In this document: positions 1 through 7,808 of the stretch, piece by piece
How the letters are laid out: every line of letters starts with the position of its first letter
Numbering within the stretch: the stretch's first letter is position 1
Source: Fibrobacter sp.
Lineage (GTDB): Bacteria; Fibrobacterota; Fibrobacteria; Fibrobacterales; Fibrobacteraceae
Assembly: GCA_024398955.1 (NCBI GenBank)
Contig: JAKSIG010000029.1
Location: 1 to 35,111, forward strand
Direction of reading: 5' to 3'
Length of the DNA: 35,111 nucleotides
Made by a program: the position numbers and the translations under genes
The notes under the pieces: model-generated
What the model saw: only the letters and a program-made list of their open reading frames with translations
The model's database searches: none
What the model was told of the DNA's origin: nothing

Positions 1-484
1 CGTCACGCATTTCGCGGAACAGCTTCATATTTTCTTCAACGCTACGGTCGCGGTACGGAGACGGCTTGGAAGGCTTACCGGCGTCGTTGCCGCGGTATTC
101 CTGCATTTCGTCACGGGTCAGGTCTTCAACGTAGGCCTTGCCCATTTCGATCATCTTTTCGGCGAAGGCATAAATCTGATCGTAGTAGTCAGAAGCGAAG
201 AATTCTTCCTTCCACTGGAAGCCCAGCCACTTCACGTCTTCGCGGATGGAATCCACGTATTCCACGTCTTCCTTGGTGGGGTTGGTGTCGTCGAAGCGGA
301 GGTTGGTGAAACCGCCAAACTTCTGGGCGGTACCGAAGTTCAGGCAAATGGACTTGGCATGGCCGATGTGGATGTAGCCGTTAGGTTCCGGAGGGAAACG
401 GGTCAGCACCTTGTTGCGCTTGCCGGTCTGCAAGTCGTTGACGATAATGTCTTGAATAAAATTCGAAGATTCAGGAATGTCCAT
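1..484 (-). CDS. glnS: Glutamine--tRNA ligase, N-terminal part (runs off the window)
   Basis: This is the first 161 codons of a class I aminoacyl-tRNA synthetase read on the minus strand; the gene continues past base 1. The translation begins [18 protein letters not shown] and contains the ATP-binding HIGH signature within [15 protein letters not shown] (HIGH at residues 39-42), followed by [12 protein letters not shown], which is the standard GlnRS/GluRS arrangement. The PPEPNGYLHIGHAK form is typical of GlnRS rather than bacterial GluRS. The enzyme charges tRNA-Gln with glutamine in the cytosol. The ATG at 484-482 is preceded by AAAAGG about 7 nt upstream. A TATAAT-like box lies in the short gap before it (485-545), so it may have its own promoter. 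A tRNA-Gln gene lies elsewhere in this window (19935). Confidence 0.93.
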   Translation of the reverse strand, partial: MDIPESSNFIQDIIVNDLQTGKRNKVLTRFPPEPNGYIHIGHAKSICLNFGTAQKFGGFTNLRFDDTNPTKEDVEYVDSIREDVKWLGFQWKEEFFASDYYDQIYAFAEKMIEMGKAYVEDLTRDEMQEYRGNDAGKPSKPSPYRDRSVEENMKLFREMRD

Positions 485-545
485 AGTTTAACCTTTTAGG
501 TTTTTGCCATAATATTTACGATAGGAATTATAGAAAAGATTACCC

Positions 546-1220
546 TTAAAAAGGAATGCCGATACTGACAACGGTTTCAAAAAATCCATTGCTGATGATG
601 CGTTTGGTGACGGAAGCCCGATCATTCCAGCTCATTTGGTCTTTCCAGGAGGGATTGACTATATGTCTCCCTATGTTTAGTTCAGCACCAAAATAAAAAT
701 GCTTCCAAATCCATCGCACATCGGCCCCGATGAAAATTTGTAGGCCATACTGGGTATCCTTTATGGGATTGCCCTTGGCGTCTTCCTCAATGTCAATTTC
801 GTGCCTTAGGCCGGTAAGACCTCCTTGAACAGCAAGTAGAAAGTCTCCCACTTCCATCGTCCGCGTGAGCCAACCCGGGTGGTAGCGTCCTATTAGCGCC
901 AAGTTCATCTCCTTGACTTCGCCTTTTTCATTGATTTTTTGGGTGTAGTAGCCAAGGGAACTGACCCAACCATTAGATGTAAGAGCTGAATAGCCAAATC
1001 TTGCGGCCACACCAAAGTTGTTTATGTGCAGTTCATACGTGAAAGCGTACCCATAGTCACCGTTAATGTGAGCAGAGATTTCGTGACCAAAGACCGTCTT
1101 ATCTCCAGTATCGGGAGATGCCGGTGCTACAATGGTTACCTTGTGGTTATCCACAAAGACTGTATCCGAAGTTGCAAAAACGTTTGCACAAAAAACTAAA
1201 AGAAGGATAAGAACTTTCAT
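546..1220 (-). CDS. Secreted, probably outer-membrane beta-barrel protein of unknown function
   Basis: A 224-residue protein with a clear signal peptide (MKVLILLLVFCANVFA, cleavage after about residue 16), then a short segment beginning SDTVFVD, then alternating hydrophobic/polar strands rich in aromatic and Gly residues (GYAFTYELHINNFGVAARFGY and similar) that end in a terminal Phe (VVSIGIPF). A C-terminal aromatic residue is the usual signal of outer-membrane barrels. I do not recognise a named family. Its ATG directly abuts the TAG stop of the upstream gene with no spacer, so it is the last of three co-transcribed, similarly built proteins (2907 to 546). Confidence 0.8.
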   Translation of the reverse strand: MKVLILLLVFCANVFATSDTVFVDNHKVTIVAPASPDTGDKTVFGHEISAHINGDYGYAFTYELHINNFGVAARFGYSALTSNGWVSSLGYYTQKINEKGEVKEMNLALIGRYHPGWLTRTMEVGDFLLAVQGGLTGLRHEIDIEEDAKGNPIKDTQYGLQIFIGADVRWIWKHFYFGAELNIGRHIVNPSWKDQMSWNDRASVTKRIISNGFFETVVSIGIPF

Positions 1221-2069
1221 CTAGAAGCCTATGGAAAAAATGAACCCTTGATAGACTCCGCCATTTGCAACACCTGGCTGAAAAGCGATGCCTTCGCCAT
1301 CACTTACTAAACCAAAGCTCTTGAAGTCGTGTGACCAGTATTGGTAACCAATTCTCCAACCCAAAGTCCATACGGAGTGTCCCACCGTGTAGGACATCCC
1401 TGGTGTAAGCACAAAACTGGTTCCGAAGGCGTAGTCTCTATAGTAATCACCTCTTTTGTGTCCATCTTCGTCCAGCTTGACTTCATGTCTGTACATGAGT
1501 CCAGGGAAAATTTCGCCCTGAAGGAATAGGGAAATGGAACCGTAGGGATTGTTGATGAGTTTATGTTTTTTTGATTCCTCATTTTCGAGAAGTGTCTTTC
1601 CTGTAACAATGTATTGGCGGTACCCTATGCCCAAATTAGTGATTGTCCTGAAACCATCCCATTCCTTGGGATTTATAAAGTCGATGTCTCCAAATTCCAT
1701 ATAGCTGCTGATGCTGAGTAAGATAGATGACCTGTATTTTGTCTCTATTTCATAGGTCAAGTCGATAGGCAAAATCTTGAATAAAATACCGATCATAGAC
1801 ATCCCTGTCATGTAGTTTATATGGATGGCTCGTCCAGGTTCCTTAACTTCGCGACTGTTGGTTGTATTACCCAAGGAATCACTTGCGTTAGAGTCCAATG
1901 GAATTTTCATTGGAGCTTCTTTGGAAACATTCATGTAGACTGTGTCCGGCTCGTCGATGACGTACAGTGTGTCGGTAATATGCGTTTCTACATATAAGGT
2001 ATCCGAGGCGTGAGAGACGGAAATTATTCCTGCACAAAGCAACAGCGAGAAAAAAATCAAGTGTTTCAT
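1221..2069 (-). CDS. Secreted, probably outer-membrane beta-barrel protein of unknown function
   Basis: About 282 residues from the preferred ATG at 2069-2067 (MKHLIFFSLLLCAGIISVSHA, a good signal peptide). A longer reading from 2096 would put nine residues before the signal peptide and overlap the upstream gene. The 2069 start also has GGATGGGGA about 7 nt upstream and leaves a 1-nt gap after the preceding stop. The mature N-terminus holds a repeated motif, SDTLYVETHI-TDTLYVIDEP-DTVYMNV, before the barrel-like part. The protein ends in GFIFSIGF with a terminal Phe. No named family recognised. The middle member of a three-gene set with the proteins on either side. Confidence 0.8.
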   Translation of the reverse strand: MKHLIFFSLLLCAGIISVSHASDTLYVETHITDTLYVIDEPDTVYMNVSKEAPMKIPLDSNASDSLGNTTNSREVKEPGRAIHINYMTGMSMIGILFKILPIDLTYEIETKYRSSILLSISSYMEFGDIDFINPKEWDGFRTITNLGIGYRQYIVTGKTLLENEESKKHKLINNPYGSISLFLQGEIFPGLMYRHEVKLDEDGHKRGDYYRDYAFGTSFVLTPGMSYTVGHSVWTLGWRIGYQYWSHDFKSFGLVSDGEGIAFQPGVANGGVYQGFIFSIGF

Positions 2070-2070
2070 T

Positions 2071-2907
2071 TTACAGTCCCCATCCAATGACGACATTCAA
2101 GTTGAACTGCAAATCATCGCTGATGATGGTGCCGAACTCATAAAGAACGCCTTTTTCCCAGTTGCTAAGAGCGTTGTAGCCGATACCAAAAGAAATATCT
2201 GTAAACAGGTGCTCGAAGGCACGCTTGCGGTTTTCCATTCCTAGGTTAACGAACCATTGATAACCCTGAGCTTTTTGGTGGATATCCTTGGACATATCCT
2301 TTTTTACATAATCTCTTGCGTCGGCATTCCATTCATAAACATAATCCAGCTCCGTGTAGTCACCGATTCTGCTGACATATTGCAGTCCGAATTCAATGTA
2401 TCCGCTTAGGATGGAACTTTTCCTGTAGTGACGATAAGCCGCTCCTGCCGTCCACTGGAAAATGTCTCCTTTAAAGCCGTCTCCGTATTTATTTGAAAAA
2501 TCTTCGTCGTTGATATAAATGAGACTGTGGATTAGCCTTAAGGATTGGCGTTTACCTAGAGTTTTTTCAATGCTGATTTCGTAGGCGGGATACTTGATGA
2601 TTGTTGCTGCCAGATGAAAAAAGTTGAGGCCAAGATAGACGCTGCTTAGGCTAAACGACGTGTCTGATGTAGCTTCGTTGGAAGAATCCCGCCGAGCTTT
2701 CCACTGGAGTATTTTGAGGGAATCTTCGGTGACGTAAATCGTATCAGTCTTTGGCTTTATGTTGATGGTAACTGTATCGCGTATGGTCTTTTCGATGCGG
2801 ATGGTGTCCGCTGAAGGCTGCTCGGCAACGTCTGCGGAGGTTTCCTGCGCCATGATGTTTAACGCACAGGTGCATATCAAGAAAAATAGCGGTACAAGTT
2901 TTCGCAT
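2071..2907 (-). CDS. Secreted, probably outer-membrane beta-barrel protein of unknown function
   Basis: 278 residues with signal peptide MRKLVPLFFLICTCALNIMA followed by a linker with the motif DTIRIEKTIRDTVTINIKPKTDTIYV (seen in pieces: DTIRI, DTVTI, DTIYV), then a barrel-like domain ending FNLNVVIGWGL. First gene of the three-gene set; a TATCTTTA box lies upstream at 2937-2944. The shared N-terminal DT-[hydrophobic]-Y-V repeats and the barrel-like body suggest the three are diverged paralogues. Function unknown; a surface or cell-wall-interacting structural role is only inference. Confidence 0.8.
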   Translation of the reverse strand: MRKLVPLFFLICTCALNIMAQETSADVAEQPSADTIRIEKTIRDTVTINIKPKTDTIYVTEDSLKILQWKARRDSSNEATSDTSFSLSSVYLGLNFFHLAATIIKYPAYEISIEKTLGKRQSLRLIHSLIYINDEDFSNKYGDGFKGDIFQWTAGAAYRHYRKSSILSGYIEFGLQYVSRIGDYTELDYVYEWNADARDYVKKDMSKDIHQKAQGYQWFVNLGMENRKRAFEHLFTDISFGIGYNALSNWEKGVLYEFGTIISDDLQFNLNVVIGWGL

Positions 2908-2936
2908 AAAAAGATGATGTCGGGTTCTACATCGTC

Positions 2937-2944
2937 TAAAGATA
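2937..2944 (-). promoter_or_regulatory. -10 box TATCTTTA for the three-gene barrel operon
   Basis: Minus-strand TATCTTTA about 30 nt before the ATG at 2907. It matches the TAnnTTT(G/A) form that recurs before many genes in this window. No good -35 element is seen. Confidence 0.45.
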
Positions 2945-3005
2945 GTATATAATTTGACGAATTTACTTCATTTCATCCATGCAAATTGCAGGTTCATCAA
3001 CCCCC

Positions 3006-3054
3006 AATCACTCTTCATTATTCACTCTTCGCTGTTCATTATTCACTGTTCACT
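3006..3054. repeat. Degenerate 7-nt tandem array, block 1 (seven units)
   Basis: Seven consecutive heptamers of the form NTTCAYT on the plus strand (AATCACT, CTTCATT, ATTCACT, CTTCGCT, GTTCATT, ATTCACT, GTTCACT). On the minus strand each reads AxTGAAn. The period is exactly 7 with variation confined to fixed positions. No gene is seen in 2908-3197. Confidence 0.75.
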
Positions 3055-3064
3055 TTCCATCGCT

Positions 3065-3106
3065 GGATTCTTCGCTCTCGCCCTACCGGCTCCGCTCAGA
3101 ATGACA
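3065..3106. repeat. Short intergenic element between the heptamer blocks
   Basis: The stretch reading GGATTCTTCGC...CCGGCTCCGCTCAGAATGAC lies between the two heptamer blocks. Sequences of the form GGATTCTTCGCT...CTCAGAATGAC are familiar as dispersed intergenic elements in several bacterial genomes. Only one copy is in this window, so the repeat call rests on recollection. Confidence 0.35.
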
Positions 3107-3140
3107 ACAAAAAAAACAACCTCACCACACCCCCATCATC

Positions 3141-3196
3141 ATTCATTTTTCACTCTTCATTCTTCATTTTTCATTGTTAACTGTTCATTGTTAATT
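3141..3196. repeat. Degenerate 7-nt tandem array, block 2 (eight units)
   Basis: Eight consecutive heptamers (ATTCATT, TTTCACT, CTTCATT, CTTCATT, TTTCATT, GTTAACT, GTTCATT, GTTAATT) that reach to within 1 nt of the cysK stop codon at 3198. Because 7 is not a multiple of 3, the minus-strand TGA and TAA triplets fall in all three frames just beyond cysK. Confidence 0.75.
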
Positions 3197-3197
3197 A

Positions 3198-4118
3198 TTA
3201 CTCGTTCCACAGCCAGGTGCTGAGGTAACGTTCGCCGGTATCCGGAAGGAGGGCCACAATGCGTTTGCCCTTGAATTCGGGGCGTTTAGCCACAGTAAGT
3301 GCACATTCCAAGGCTGCTCCAGAGGAAATTCCTACGAAAATTCCTTCTTCGGCCGCGGCGGCACGAGCTGCAGTTCCCGCCTTTTCGGTACTGGTCAGGT
3401 ACACTTCGTCAACCACCTTGGGGTCATAAATCTTGGGGATAAAGTTTGCACCGATGCCCTGAATCTTGTGGGGGCCGGAAACGCCCTTGGTAATCATGGG
3501 AGAATCGTCTGGCTCAATGGCAATTACATACAAATTAGAATTCTTTTCCTTCAGGTATTTTGCGGTTCCGCTGACGGTTCCGCCGGTGCCTGCGGTCGCA
3601 ATAAACACGTCCACCTTGCCTTCGGTATCGCGCCAGATTTCGGGGCCCGTGGTCTTGTAGTGAGCAGTCGGATTTGCAGGATTTTCAAACTGCTGAGGGA
3701 TGAAACTTCCCGGATTTGCTGCGGCGATTTCATTTGCCTTCTCGATGCAGCCGGCCATGCCCTTGGCGCCTTCTGTCAATACAACTTCTGCACCCAGGGA
3801 TTTCAAAAGCATACGGCGTTCCATGCTCATGGAGTCTGGCATGGTAAGCACCACCTTGTAGCCTTTTACGGCGCCCACGTAGGCAAGGCCCACGCCGGTG
3901 TTCCCGCTGGTGGGTTCAATAATCAATGCGCCGGGCTTCAGCTTGCCTTCCTTCTCGGCGGTTTCAATCATCTCGAGGGCTACGCGGTCCTTGGCACTGC
4001 CCAGAGGATTGAACATTTCAAGTTTAACGTAAACTTCTGCTTCACCCTTGTTCAGCTTGTTGATGCGTACAAGAGGCGTATTTCCGATGGTGTCGAGAAT
4101 GGAATTGTAGAGTGTCAT
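3198..4118 (-). CDS. cysK: Cysteine synthase (O-acetylserine sulfhydrylase)
   Basis: 306 residues, the normal length for CysK. The PLP-dependent enzyme joins O-acetylserine and sulfide to make cysteine in the cytosol. The N-terminus has GNTPLVRIN; the PLP lysine is K43 in GSAKDR; the substrate loop is PTSGNTG (about 69-75); TAGTGGTVSG forms the phosphate-binding loop; GISSGAAL lies near the C-terminus. All expected residues are present. Start: ATG at 4118 with AAAGG about 7 nt upstream. It follows the DUF3300 gene on the same strand after about 34 nt and may be co-transcribed with it. Its 3' end runs straight into a heptamer array. Confidence 0.96.
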   Translation of the reverse strand: MTLYNSILDTIGNTPLVRINKLNKGEAEVYVKLEMFNPLGSAKDRVALEMIETAEKEGKLKPGALIIEPTSGNTGVGLAYVGAVKGYKVVLTMPDSMSMERRMLLKSLGAEVVLTEGAKGMAGCIEKANEIAAANPGSFIPQQFENPANPTAHYKTTGPEIWRDTEGKVDVFIATAGTGGTVSGTAKYLKEKNSNLYVIAIEPDDSPMITKGVSGPHKIQGIGANFIPKIYDPKVVDEVYLTSTEKAGTAARAAAAEEGIFVGISSGAALECALTVAKRPEFKGKRIVALLPDTGERYLSTWLWNE

Positions 4119-4152
4119 TGATAAACCTTTTTGAAATTAATCGATCACGTTT

Positions 4153-5229
4153 TTACCGACGCAGACTTTTGCGGAATCCACCATTGCTGTTGTTCTGGTC
4201 GTACGAACGACCTTGATTGCTGTTCCTGTCACTGTAATTCCCGTTTCTGTCGTCTTCGTCTTTTCGATAGCTATTGTTGGAACTACCGTTACTGGGTGTC
4301 TTGGTAACGTTACCAAAGTTGTTGATGGAGTGATCTCTAATGATGGGTTTGGACTGATCGAATCTTATAGGATCTTTTTGTGGATTGCCGGAAGGAACGC
4401 TCGTGTGCTTTGTCGAGGGTTGAGGCTGTGCTGAACTTTTGGGTGGCAGACGATGGTCATTTCCAGGACGAGGGGGCCTGGGGGCATAAGTCGGTCCGCC
4501 ATGTCTTGGAGGATGCCTGTAATGGCGAGGCGGACGAGGGTGATGATGCATGGAATAGGCGTGCCATTCAAACCAGCTGTCGTTCCAGACCCAATCACTG
4601 TACCAATGCCCTGTCCAGACACCGTAACTGTAACGCATGGGAACATACCTGTCTGAGTAAACGTAATAGACTACAGAAGGGTTGTATACAGGAACGTAGA
4701 TGTATTCTGCTCGAACGGGCTCAATTGTAATGACGGTCCTATTTTCTATAACCTTTTGACTTATGGTATTTTGCTGATCTGTTTTTAAGTTGCCATGTGC
4801 ATAGGCTGCATTGCGCATGCGTTGCACCGCTTTCATCACGTCTTCGTTCTGATTTGAAACAGCTTCGCCAAGTTGGGCCGTCCAAACGGAGTATTTTGCC
4901 ATTGTGGACAATATAGAAGGGAATGGAATCAGGGCAAGAACGCTTGCGTCATAATCCAATTCTGCATTTTCCATTTCTGCAGAAAGAACTTCCCCTTTCA
5001 TATTCTTGTGGCTGCTGGCCCAAAGGCTTGCCGAAGGAATTTCGTCTTTGTGGGTAGAAGCCGAAAGCACATGGGCCAATAGTGGGTCCGGATATAAGGC
5101 TATGGTAGAAACAAGAGTGTCAAGTTCTTCGGCTGAGTAAGTCGCAGCGTGAGCGGGCATACTCAAAAAAACGGCTACAACGAGCCAGAGAAACTTTTGA
5201 AGAATTGTTCTTTGAAAGTGTTTTTCCAT
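4153..5229 (-). CDS. DUF3300-family secreted protein
   Basis: About 358 residues starting at the ATG at 5229, which has AGGAG 6 nt upstream; a TTG two codons earlier is less likely. A signal peptide (MEKHFQRTILQKFLWLVVAVFLSMPAHA) leads into the DUF3300 core: YSAEELDTLVSTIALYPDPLLAHVLSAST, then SLWA and the VQRMRNAA region. This is followed by IEPVRAEYIYVPVYNPSVVYY and a Trp/Tyr/His/Pro-rich stretch, and a low-complexity Asn/Ser/Gly/Arg tail ending FRKSLRR. The family is envelope-located with unknown biochemistry. It is downstream of LemA, the UreE-like protein and the TPM protein on the same strand. Confidence 0.85.
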   Translation of the reverse strand: MEKHFQRTILQKFLWLVVAVFLSMPAHAATYSAEELDTLVSTIALYPDPLLAHVLSASTHKDEIPSASLWASSHKNMKGEVLSAEMENAELDYDASVLALIPFPSILSTMAKYSVWTAQLGEAVSNQNEDVMKAVQRMRNAAYAHGNLKTDQQNTISQKVIENRTVITIEPVRAEYIYVPVYNPSVVYYVYSDRYVPMRYSYGVWTGHWYSDWVWNDSWFEWHAYSMHHHPRPPRHYRHPPRHGGPTYAPRPPRPGNDHRLPPKSSAQPQPSTKHTSVPSGNPQKDPIRFDQSKPIIRDHSINNFGNVTKTPSNGSSNNSYRKDEDDRNGNYSDRNSNQGRSYDQNNSNGGFRKSLRR

Positions 5230-5282
5230 AACCAACTCCTGCTATTGTATGCATTCGTTTTTTGATTCGAGTGCGTACCGCC

Positions 5283-5552
5283 TTAAAGGTAGTTTTTAAC
5301 CTTGATTTCGGGATTAAGGTTTTCTTTGGGAAGCTTTGGAACGTATAGCTTTACTGCGTAAGCGTAGGACTCGTTTTCTGCAATTATGTCGCCTTCCTGC
5401 AAGTCCTCGTAAAGTTCCAGTTCTATTTCAACACCGTCGCGAGCAGTCTTGCGGTTCATTCGCATAGACAGTTCCTCTTTGGTAAAAAGAACGTCTATAA
5501 TTTTTTTGTAGCTGCCGTGATGGACTGTGCCTATAATTCGGGTGCATTTCAT
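5283..5552 (-). CDS. Small protein resembling the N-terminal domain of urease accessory protein UreE
   Basis: 89 residues. The pattern IIGTVHHG...IDVLFTKEEL..R..RKTARDGVEIELEL...LQEGDIIAENE resembles the UreE N-terminal (peptide-binding) domain: a start like I.G.I, then D.L.....EL..R..RK....G..I.I.L...L..GD.L. UreE is normally about 150 residues with a C-terminal metal-binding domain, often His-rich; none of that is present here. No urease genes are visible nearby. It lies 16 nt downstream of lemA in a run of co-oriented genes. The resemblance is from memory of the family, and a free-standing chaperone-like role is inference. It could also be an unrelated small beta protein. Confidence 0.7.
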   Translation of the reverse strand: MKCTRIIGTVHHGSYKKIIDVLFTKEELSMRMNRKTARDGVEIELELYEDLQEGDIIAENESYAYAVKLYVPKLPKENLNPEIKVKNYL

Positions 5553-5568
5553 TATGACCTGATCCGAT

Positions 5569-6177
5569 TTACTTGGTGTCGAACTTTACGGTAGGAGCTG
5601 TGCTAGCTCCTGCGTCTGCAGAGAACGGAACCTTGGGGCTTGCACCTGCAAAACCTGCGATTAAACTGTTGGGGAACATGCGGATGGTCGTGTTGTATTC
5701 CTTAACAACTTCATTGTAGCGCTTGCGCTCGACTGCAATTCGGTTTTCGGCTCCTTCCAACTGTACACGTAGTTCCTGGAAACTGGTGTTGCTCTTTAGG
5801 TTGGGGTAGTTTTCGCTAACAGCCATTAAACGCTGCAATGCTCCTCCCAAAGTTGCTTGAGTCTCCTGGAATCGTTTCATGGCAACTTCGTCATTCAGCA
5901 TATTTTCGTCTACTTTGACGACTCCGCCCATATGACTGCGGGCGTCAACGACCGCTGTTAAAGTGCTTTTTTCGAAGTCAGCTTCACCTTGTACAGTTGC
6001 AACCAGGTTCGGAATAAGGTCAAAACGTCGTTGGTATGTGTTTTCTACCTGAGCCCATTGAGATTTTACACCTTCGTCAAGGGCGATAATGTTGTTGTAG
6101 ACACTAACGGACTTGCCGATAATAATGACAGCTAGTAGGATTACTGCTACTAAGGTTCCCAAGATAACTTTTTTCAT
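5569..6177 (-). CDS. lemA: LemA family protein
   Basis: 202 residues, the usual LemA length. One N-terminal membrane helix (residues about 4-22, VILGTLVAVILLAVIIIG) is followed by the conserved YNNIIALDEGVKSQWAQVENTYQRR-DLIPNLVATVQG block and helical coiled-coil segments, including the typical YNEVVKEYNTTIRMFPNSLIAG. LemA proteins are membrane-anchored with a helical extracytoplasmic part; their function is unsettled. The ATG overlaps the TGA of the upstream gene by 4 nt (ATGA), which indicates translational coupling. LemA with a TPM-domain protein is a familiar pairing. Confidence 0.93.
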   Translation of the reverse strand: MKKVILGTLVAVILLAVIIIGKSVSVYNNIIALDEGVKSQWAQVENTYQRRFDLIPNLVATVQGEADFEKSTLTAVVDARSHMGGVVKVDENMLNDEVAMKRFQETQATLGGALQRLMAVSENYPNLKSNTSFQELRVQLEGAENRIAVERKRYNEVVKEYNTTIRMFPNSLIAGFAGASPKVPFSADAGASTAPTVKFDTK

Positions 6178-6863
6178 ACAACCTCCATGGTGTCGACTAA
6201 GTTGACAATTTCTGTTACAGAATTAATATAGTTATTCACGCTTTCCAAGAAAAGTTCCTTATCCTTACTGCTGATAGGTGTTTTAAGTGCAGGGAACTCA
6301 TCATAAATTTGTTGATGGTTTTCGGGATAGGCGTGATGTCTTAAATAGTACACTCCGTACATGATTGGGAGCATGGTTGAGCTAGCCCGAACAAAAAAGC
6401 CTAGTGGATTGCGGTCCTCGTTTAGATAGGTAAAGGCTCGTCTTAAATGTATCTGCAACCCTCGTAGTTCTCGCTCACATTCCAATCGCAGACATTCCAT
6501 ATTAGGAACATAGTTTGGGAGAGGTGTCGCTCCAGCAATTACGGCATTGCGGTTTGCAATGTGTAAAAATTCCAGCGGAAACACATCTTCAGAAGTCTGA
6601 ATTTCTTTTAGAGTAAAGAAGTAACGAAATTCAATATTTTCTTTCTTGGCTTTTTTTAGCAACTCCTGAACCGGGGCAATTTTATCGTTGGAATTGTCTC
6701 GAAGGATAAAGCTAATTGTCCAAGGGGATTCCATGGCGTTAAAGCCTTCCATCAGGCAATCACCATGAATAAAAGCCGATATCATATTATCGCCAAGTGC
6801 TTGCTGTAAAATGCTTGGCCAATCAGATTTTTGTAATTCTATAACACTTAAATTCTTTTTCAT
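6174..6863 (-). CDS. Nucleotidyltransferase-like/HEPN-like protein of unknown function
   Basis: 229 residues, no signal peptide and no convincing membrane helix. The N-terminal half (MISAFIHGDCLMEGFN...SFILRD) has the layout of a degenerate nucleotidyltransferase fold, with HGD where GS is usual. The middle has VFPLEFLHIANRNAVIAGATPLPNY and LRLECERELRGLQIHLRRAF, a combination I associate with proteins annotated as nucleotidyltransferase-like. The C-terminal half is helical. The catalytic Asp pair of active nucleotidyltransferases is not evident. It overlaps lemA by 4 nt and follows the TPM gene, so it probably works with them. The family assignment is tentative. Confidence 0.75.
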   Translation of the reverse strand: MKKNLSVIELQKSDWPSILQQALGDNMISAFIHGDCLMEGFNAMESPWTISFILRDNSNDKIAPVQELLKKAKKENIEFRYFFTLKEIQTSEDVFPLEFLHIANRNAVIAGATPLPNYVPNMECLRLECERELRGLQIHLRRAFTYLNEDRNPLGFFVRASSTMLPIMYGVYYLRHHAYPENHQQIYDEFPALKTPISSKDKELFLESVNNYINSVTEIVNLVDTMEVV

Positions 6864-6905
6864 AGTCAGTTTTTTAGTAAAAATTAAAATGGTTCTATCA
6901 GCCGT

Positions 6906-7703
6906 TTACCAGCTTCCTCCAGATCCTCCGCCTCCGAATCCGCCACCGCCGAAGCCGCCACCGAAGCCTCCGCCACCGCCGAAACCTCCGCCAAAGCCGC
7001 CTCCACGACTGGAGCTGCCAATGGCATTACCTATAAGGAACCAGAGGCATCCATTGCCGCTACCGCCTCCAAACCTGGAAAGCAGAATCAAAATGATGAC
7101 AAGTAAAATGAAAAATTTTGCCCGAAAAGGCATGCTCTGCTCGGGAGAGGGGGCCTCTTCGATATCCAGTTGAACATTTTTTTCTTTTGCAACAACATTT
7201 GCAAGATTCCAGGCTAAAGCCAAAATGCCTTCACCGTATTTCTGTTGTCTAAAGGCGGGAATAAGAGTTTTCTTTTGAATTCGTTCCACCAGGGCGTCGG
7301 GCAGGTACCCTTCGGCTCCGTAACCAACCTCTACGCTGCGACGCTTCTGCTTAAGTGCTACGAAAATCAGGATGCCCTCGTCCTTCTTGTTTCCGATACC
7401 CCAGCTATGGGCTGTTTCCAGGGCAAATTCTCGGTAGTTGTTATCTCCGATGTCATCCACTAATGCGGCCGCCAACCCAACGCCAGTTTTGCGATAAAGT
7501 TCTTCTGCAATGATGTTGAAAACTTTGACCTCCTGAGAGGTCATCAAGTGGTCCTCGTCGTAGACGTAACTATTGTGAGGGCGCGGAGGAATGGGCCCGT
7601 TTTTGTTTTTTTTGCTATTCCATGGGCTAGCAAATGCGTAGGTGGTTAGCATCAGAACCGCAATGAGGAATAAGACAAAAGATTTTAAATGACTCTTGAT
7701 CAT
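6906..7703 (-). CDS. TPM-domain membrane protein (YgcG type)
   Basis: About 265 residues from the ATG at 7703. An upstream TTG reading (7769) is rejected because a promoter-like box and a terminator lie between the two. A signal peptide/helix (SHLKSFVLFLIAVLMLTTYAFA) leads to the TPM domain: YVYDEDHLMTSQEVKVFNIIAEELYRKTGVGLAAALV, EGILIFVALKQKRRSVEVGYGAEGYLPD and the RKTLIPAFR-like segment (KKTLIPAFRQQKYGEGI). A second membrane helix (FFILLVIILILLSRF) follows, then a tail almost wholly of Gly, Phe and Ser ending GGSW. This is the standard YgcG architecture. It heads a run with the nucleotidyltransferase-like protein and LemA. Confidence 0.9.
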   Translation of the reverse strand: MIKSHLKSFVLFLIAVLMLTTYAFASPWNSKKNKNGPIPPRPHNSYVYDEDHLMTSQEVKVFNIIAEELYRKTGVGLAAALVDDIGDNNYREFALETAHSWGIGNKKDEGILIFVALKQKRRSVEVGYGAEGYLPDALVERIQKKTLIPAFRQQKYGEGILALAWNLANVVAKEKNVQLDIEEAPSPEQSMPFRAKFFILLVIILILLSRFGGGSGNGCLWFLIGNAIGSSSRGGGFGGGFGGGGGFGGGFGGGGFGGGGSGGSW

Positions 7704-7746
7704 GATCTTGAAAAACTTGCTACGTCTAAAAACTGATATGTCTCTA

Positions 7747-7754
7747 AAAATATA
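7747..7754 (-). promoter_or_regulatory. -10 box TATATTTT for the TPM-LemA operon
   Basis: Minus-strand TATATTTT lies about 43 nt before the ATG at 7703 and just beyond the terminator of the preceding operon. The same T-rich stretch also forms the U-tract of that terminator. Confidence 0.4.
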
Positions 7755-7755
7755 A

Positions 7756-7784
7756 AGTTCATGGAACAAAGTTGCCCATGAACT
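7756..7784 (-). terminator. Intrinsic terminator after the 10062-7809 operon
   Basis: A perfect 9-bp inverted repeat (AGTTCATGG / CCATGAACT) with an 11-nt loop. On the minus strand it is followed by TTTATATTTTT. It sits 25 nt past the stop of the LPP20-like gene. Confidence 0.65.
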
Positions 7785-7808
7785 GATGTAGTTACGATGT
7801 TAAACTCA

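Noticed and set aside
3006..3196. CRISPR array
   Set aside because: Units are 7 nt with no spacers and no cas genes are near.
2954..3223. Two small plus-strand ORFs rich in Ser, Phe and His
   Set aside because: They are translations of the heptamer arrays.
3468..4121. Plus-strand ORF of 217 codons
   Set aside because: Antisense to cysK, whose motifs are all intact.
5283..5552. Truncated urease operon remnant
   Set aside because: No ureABCDFG-like sequence around it and the ORF is intact with a normal position in its operon.
7704..7769. Upstream TTG start for the TPM protein
   Set aside because: The extension crosses a promoter-like box and part of a terminator hairpin and precedes the signal peptide.
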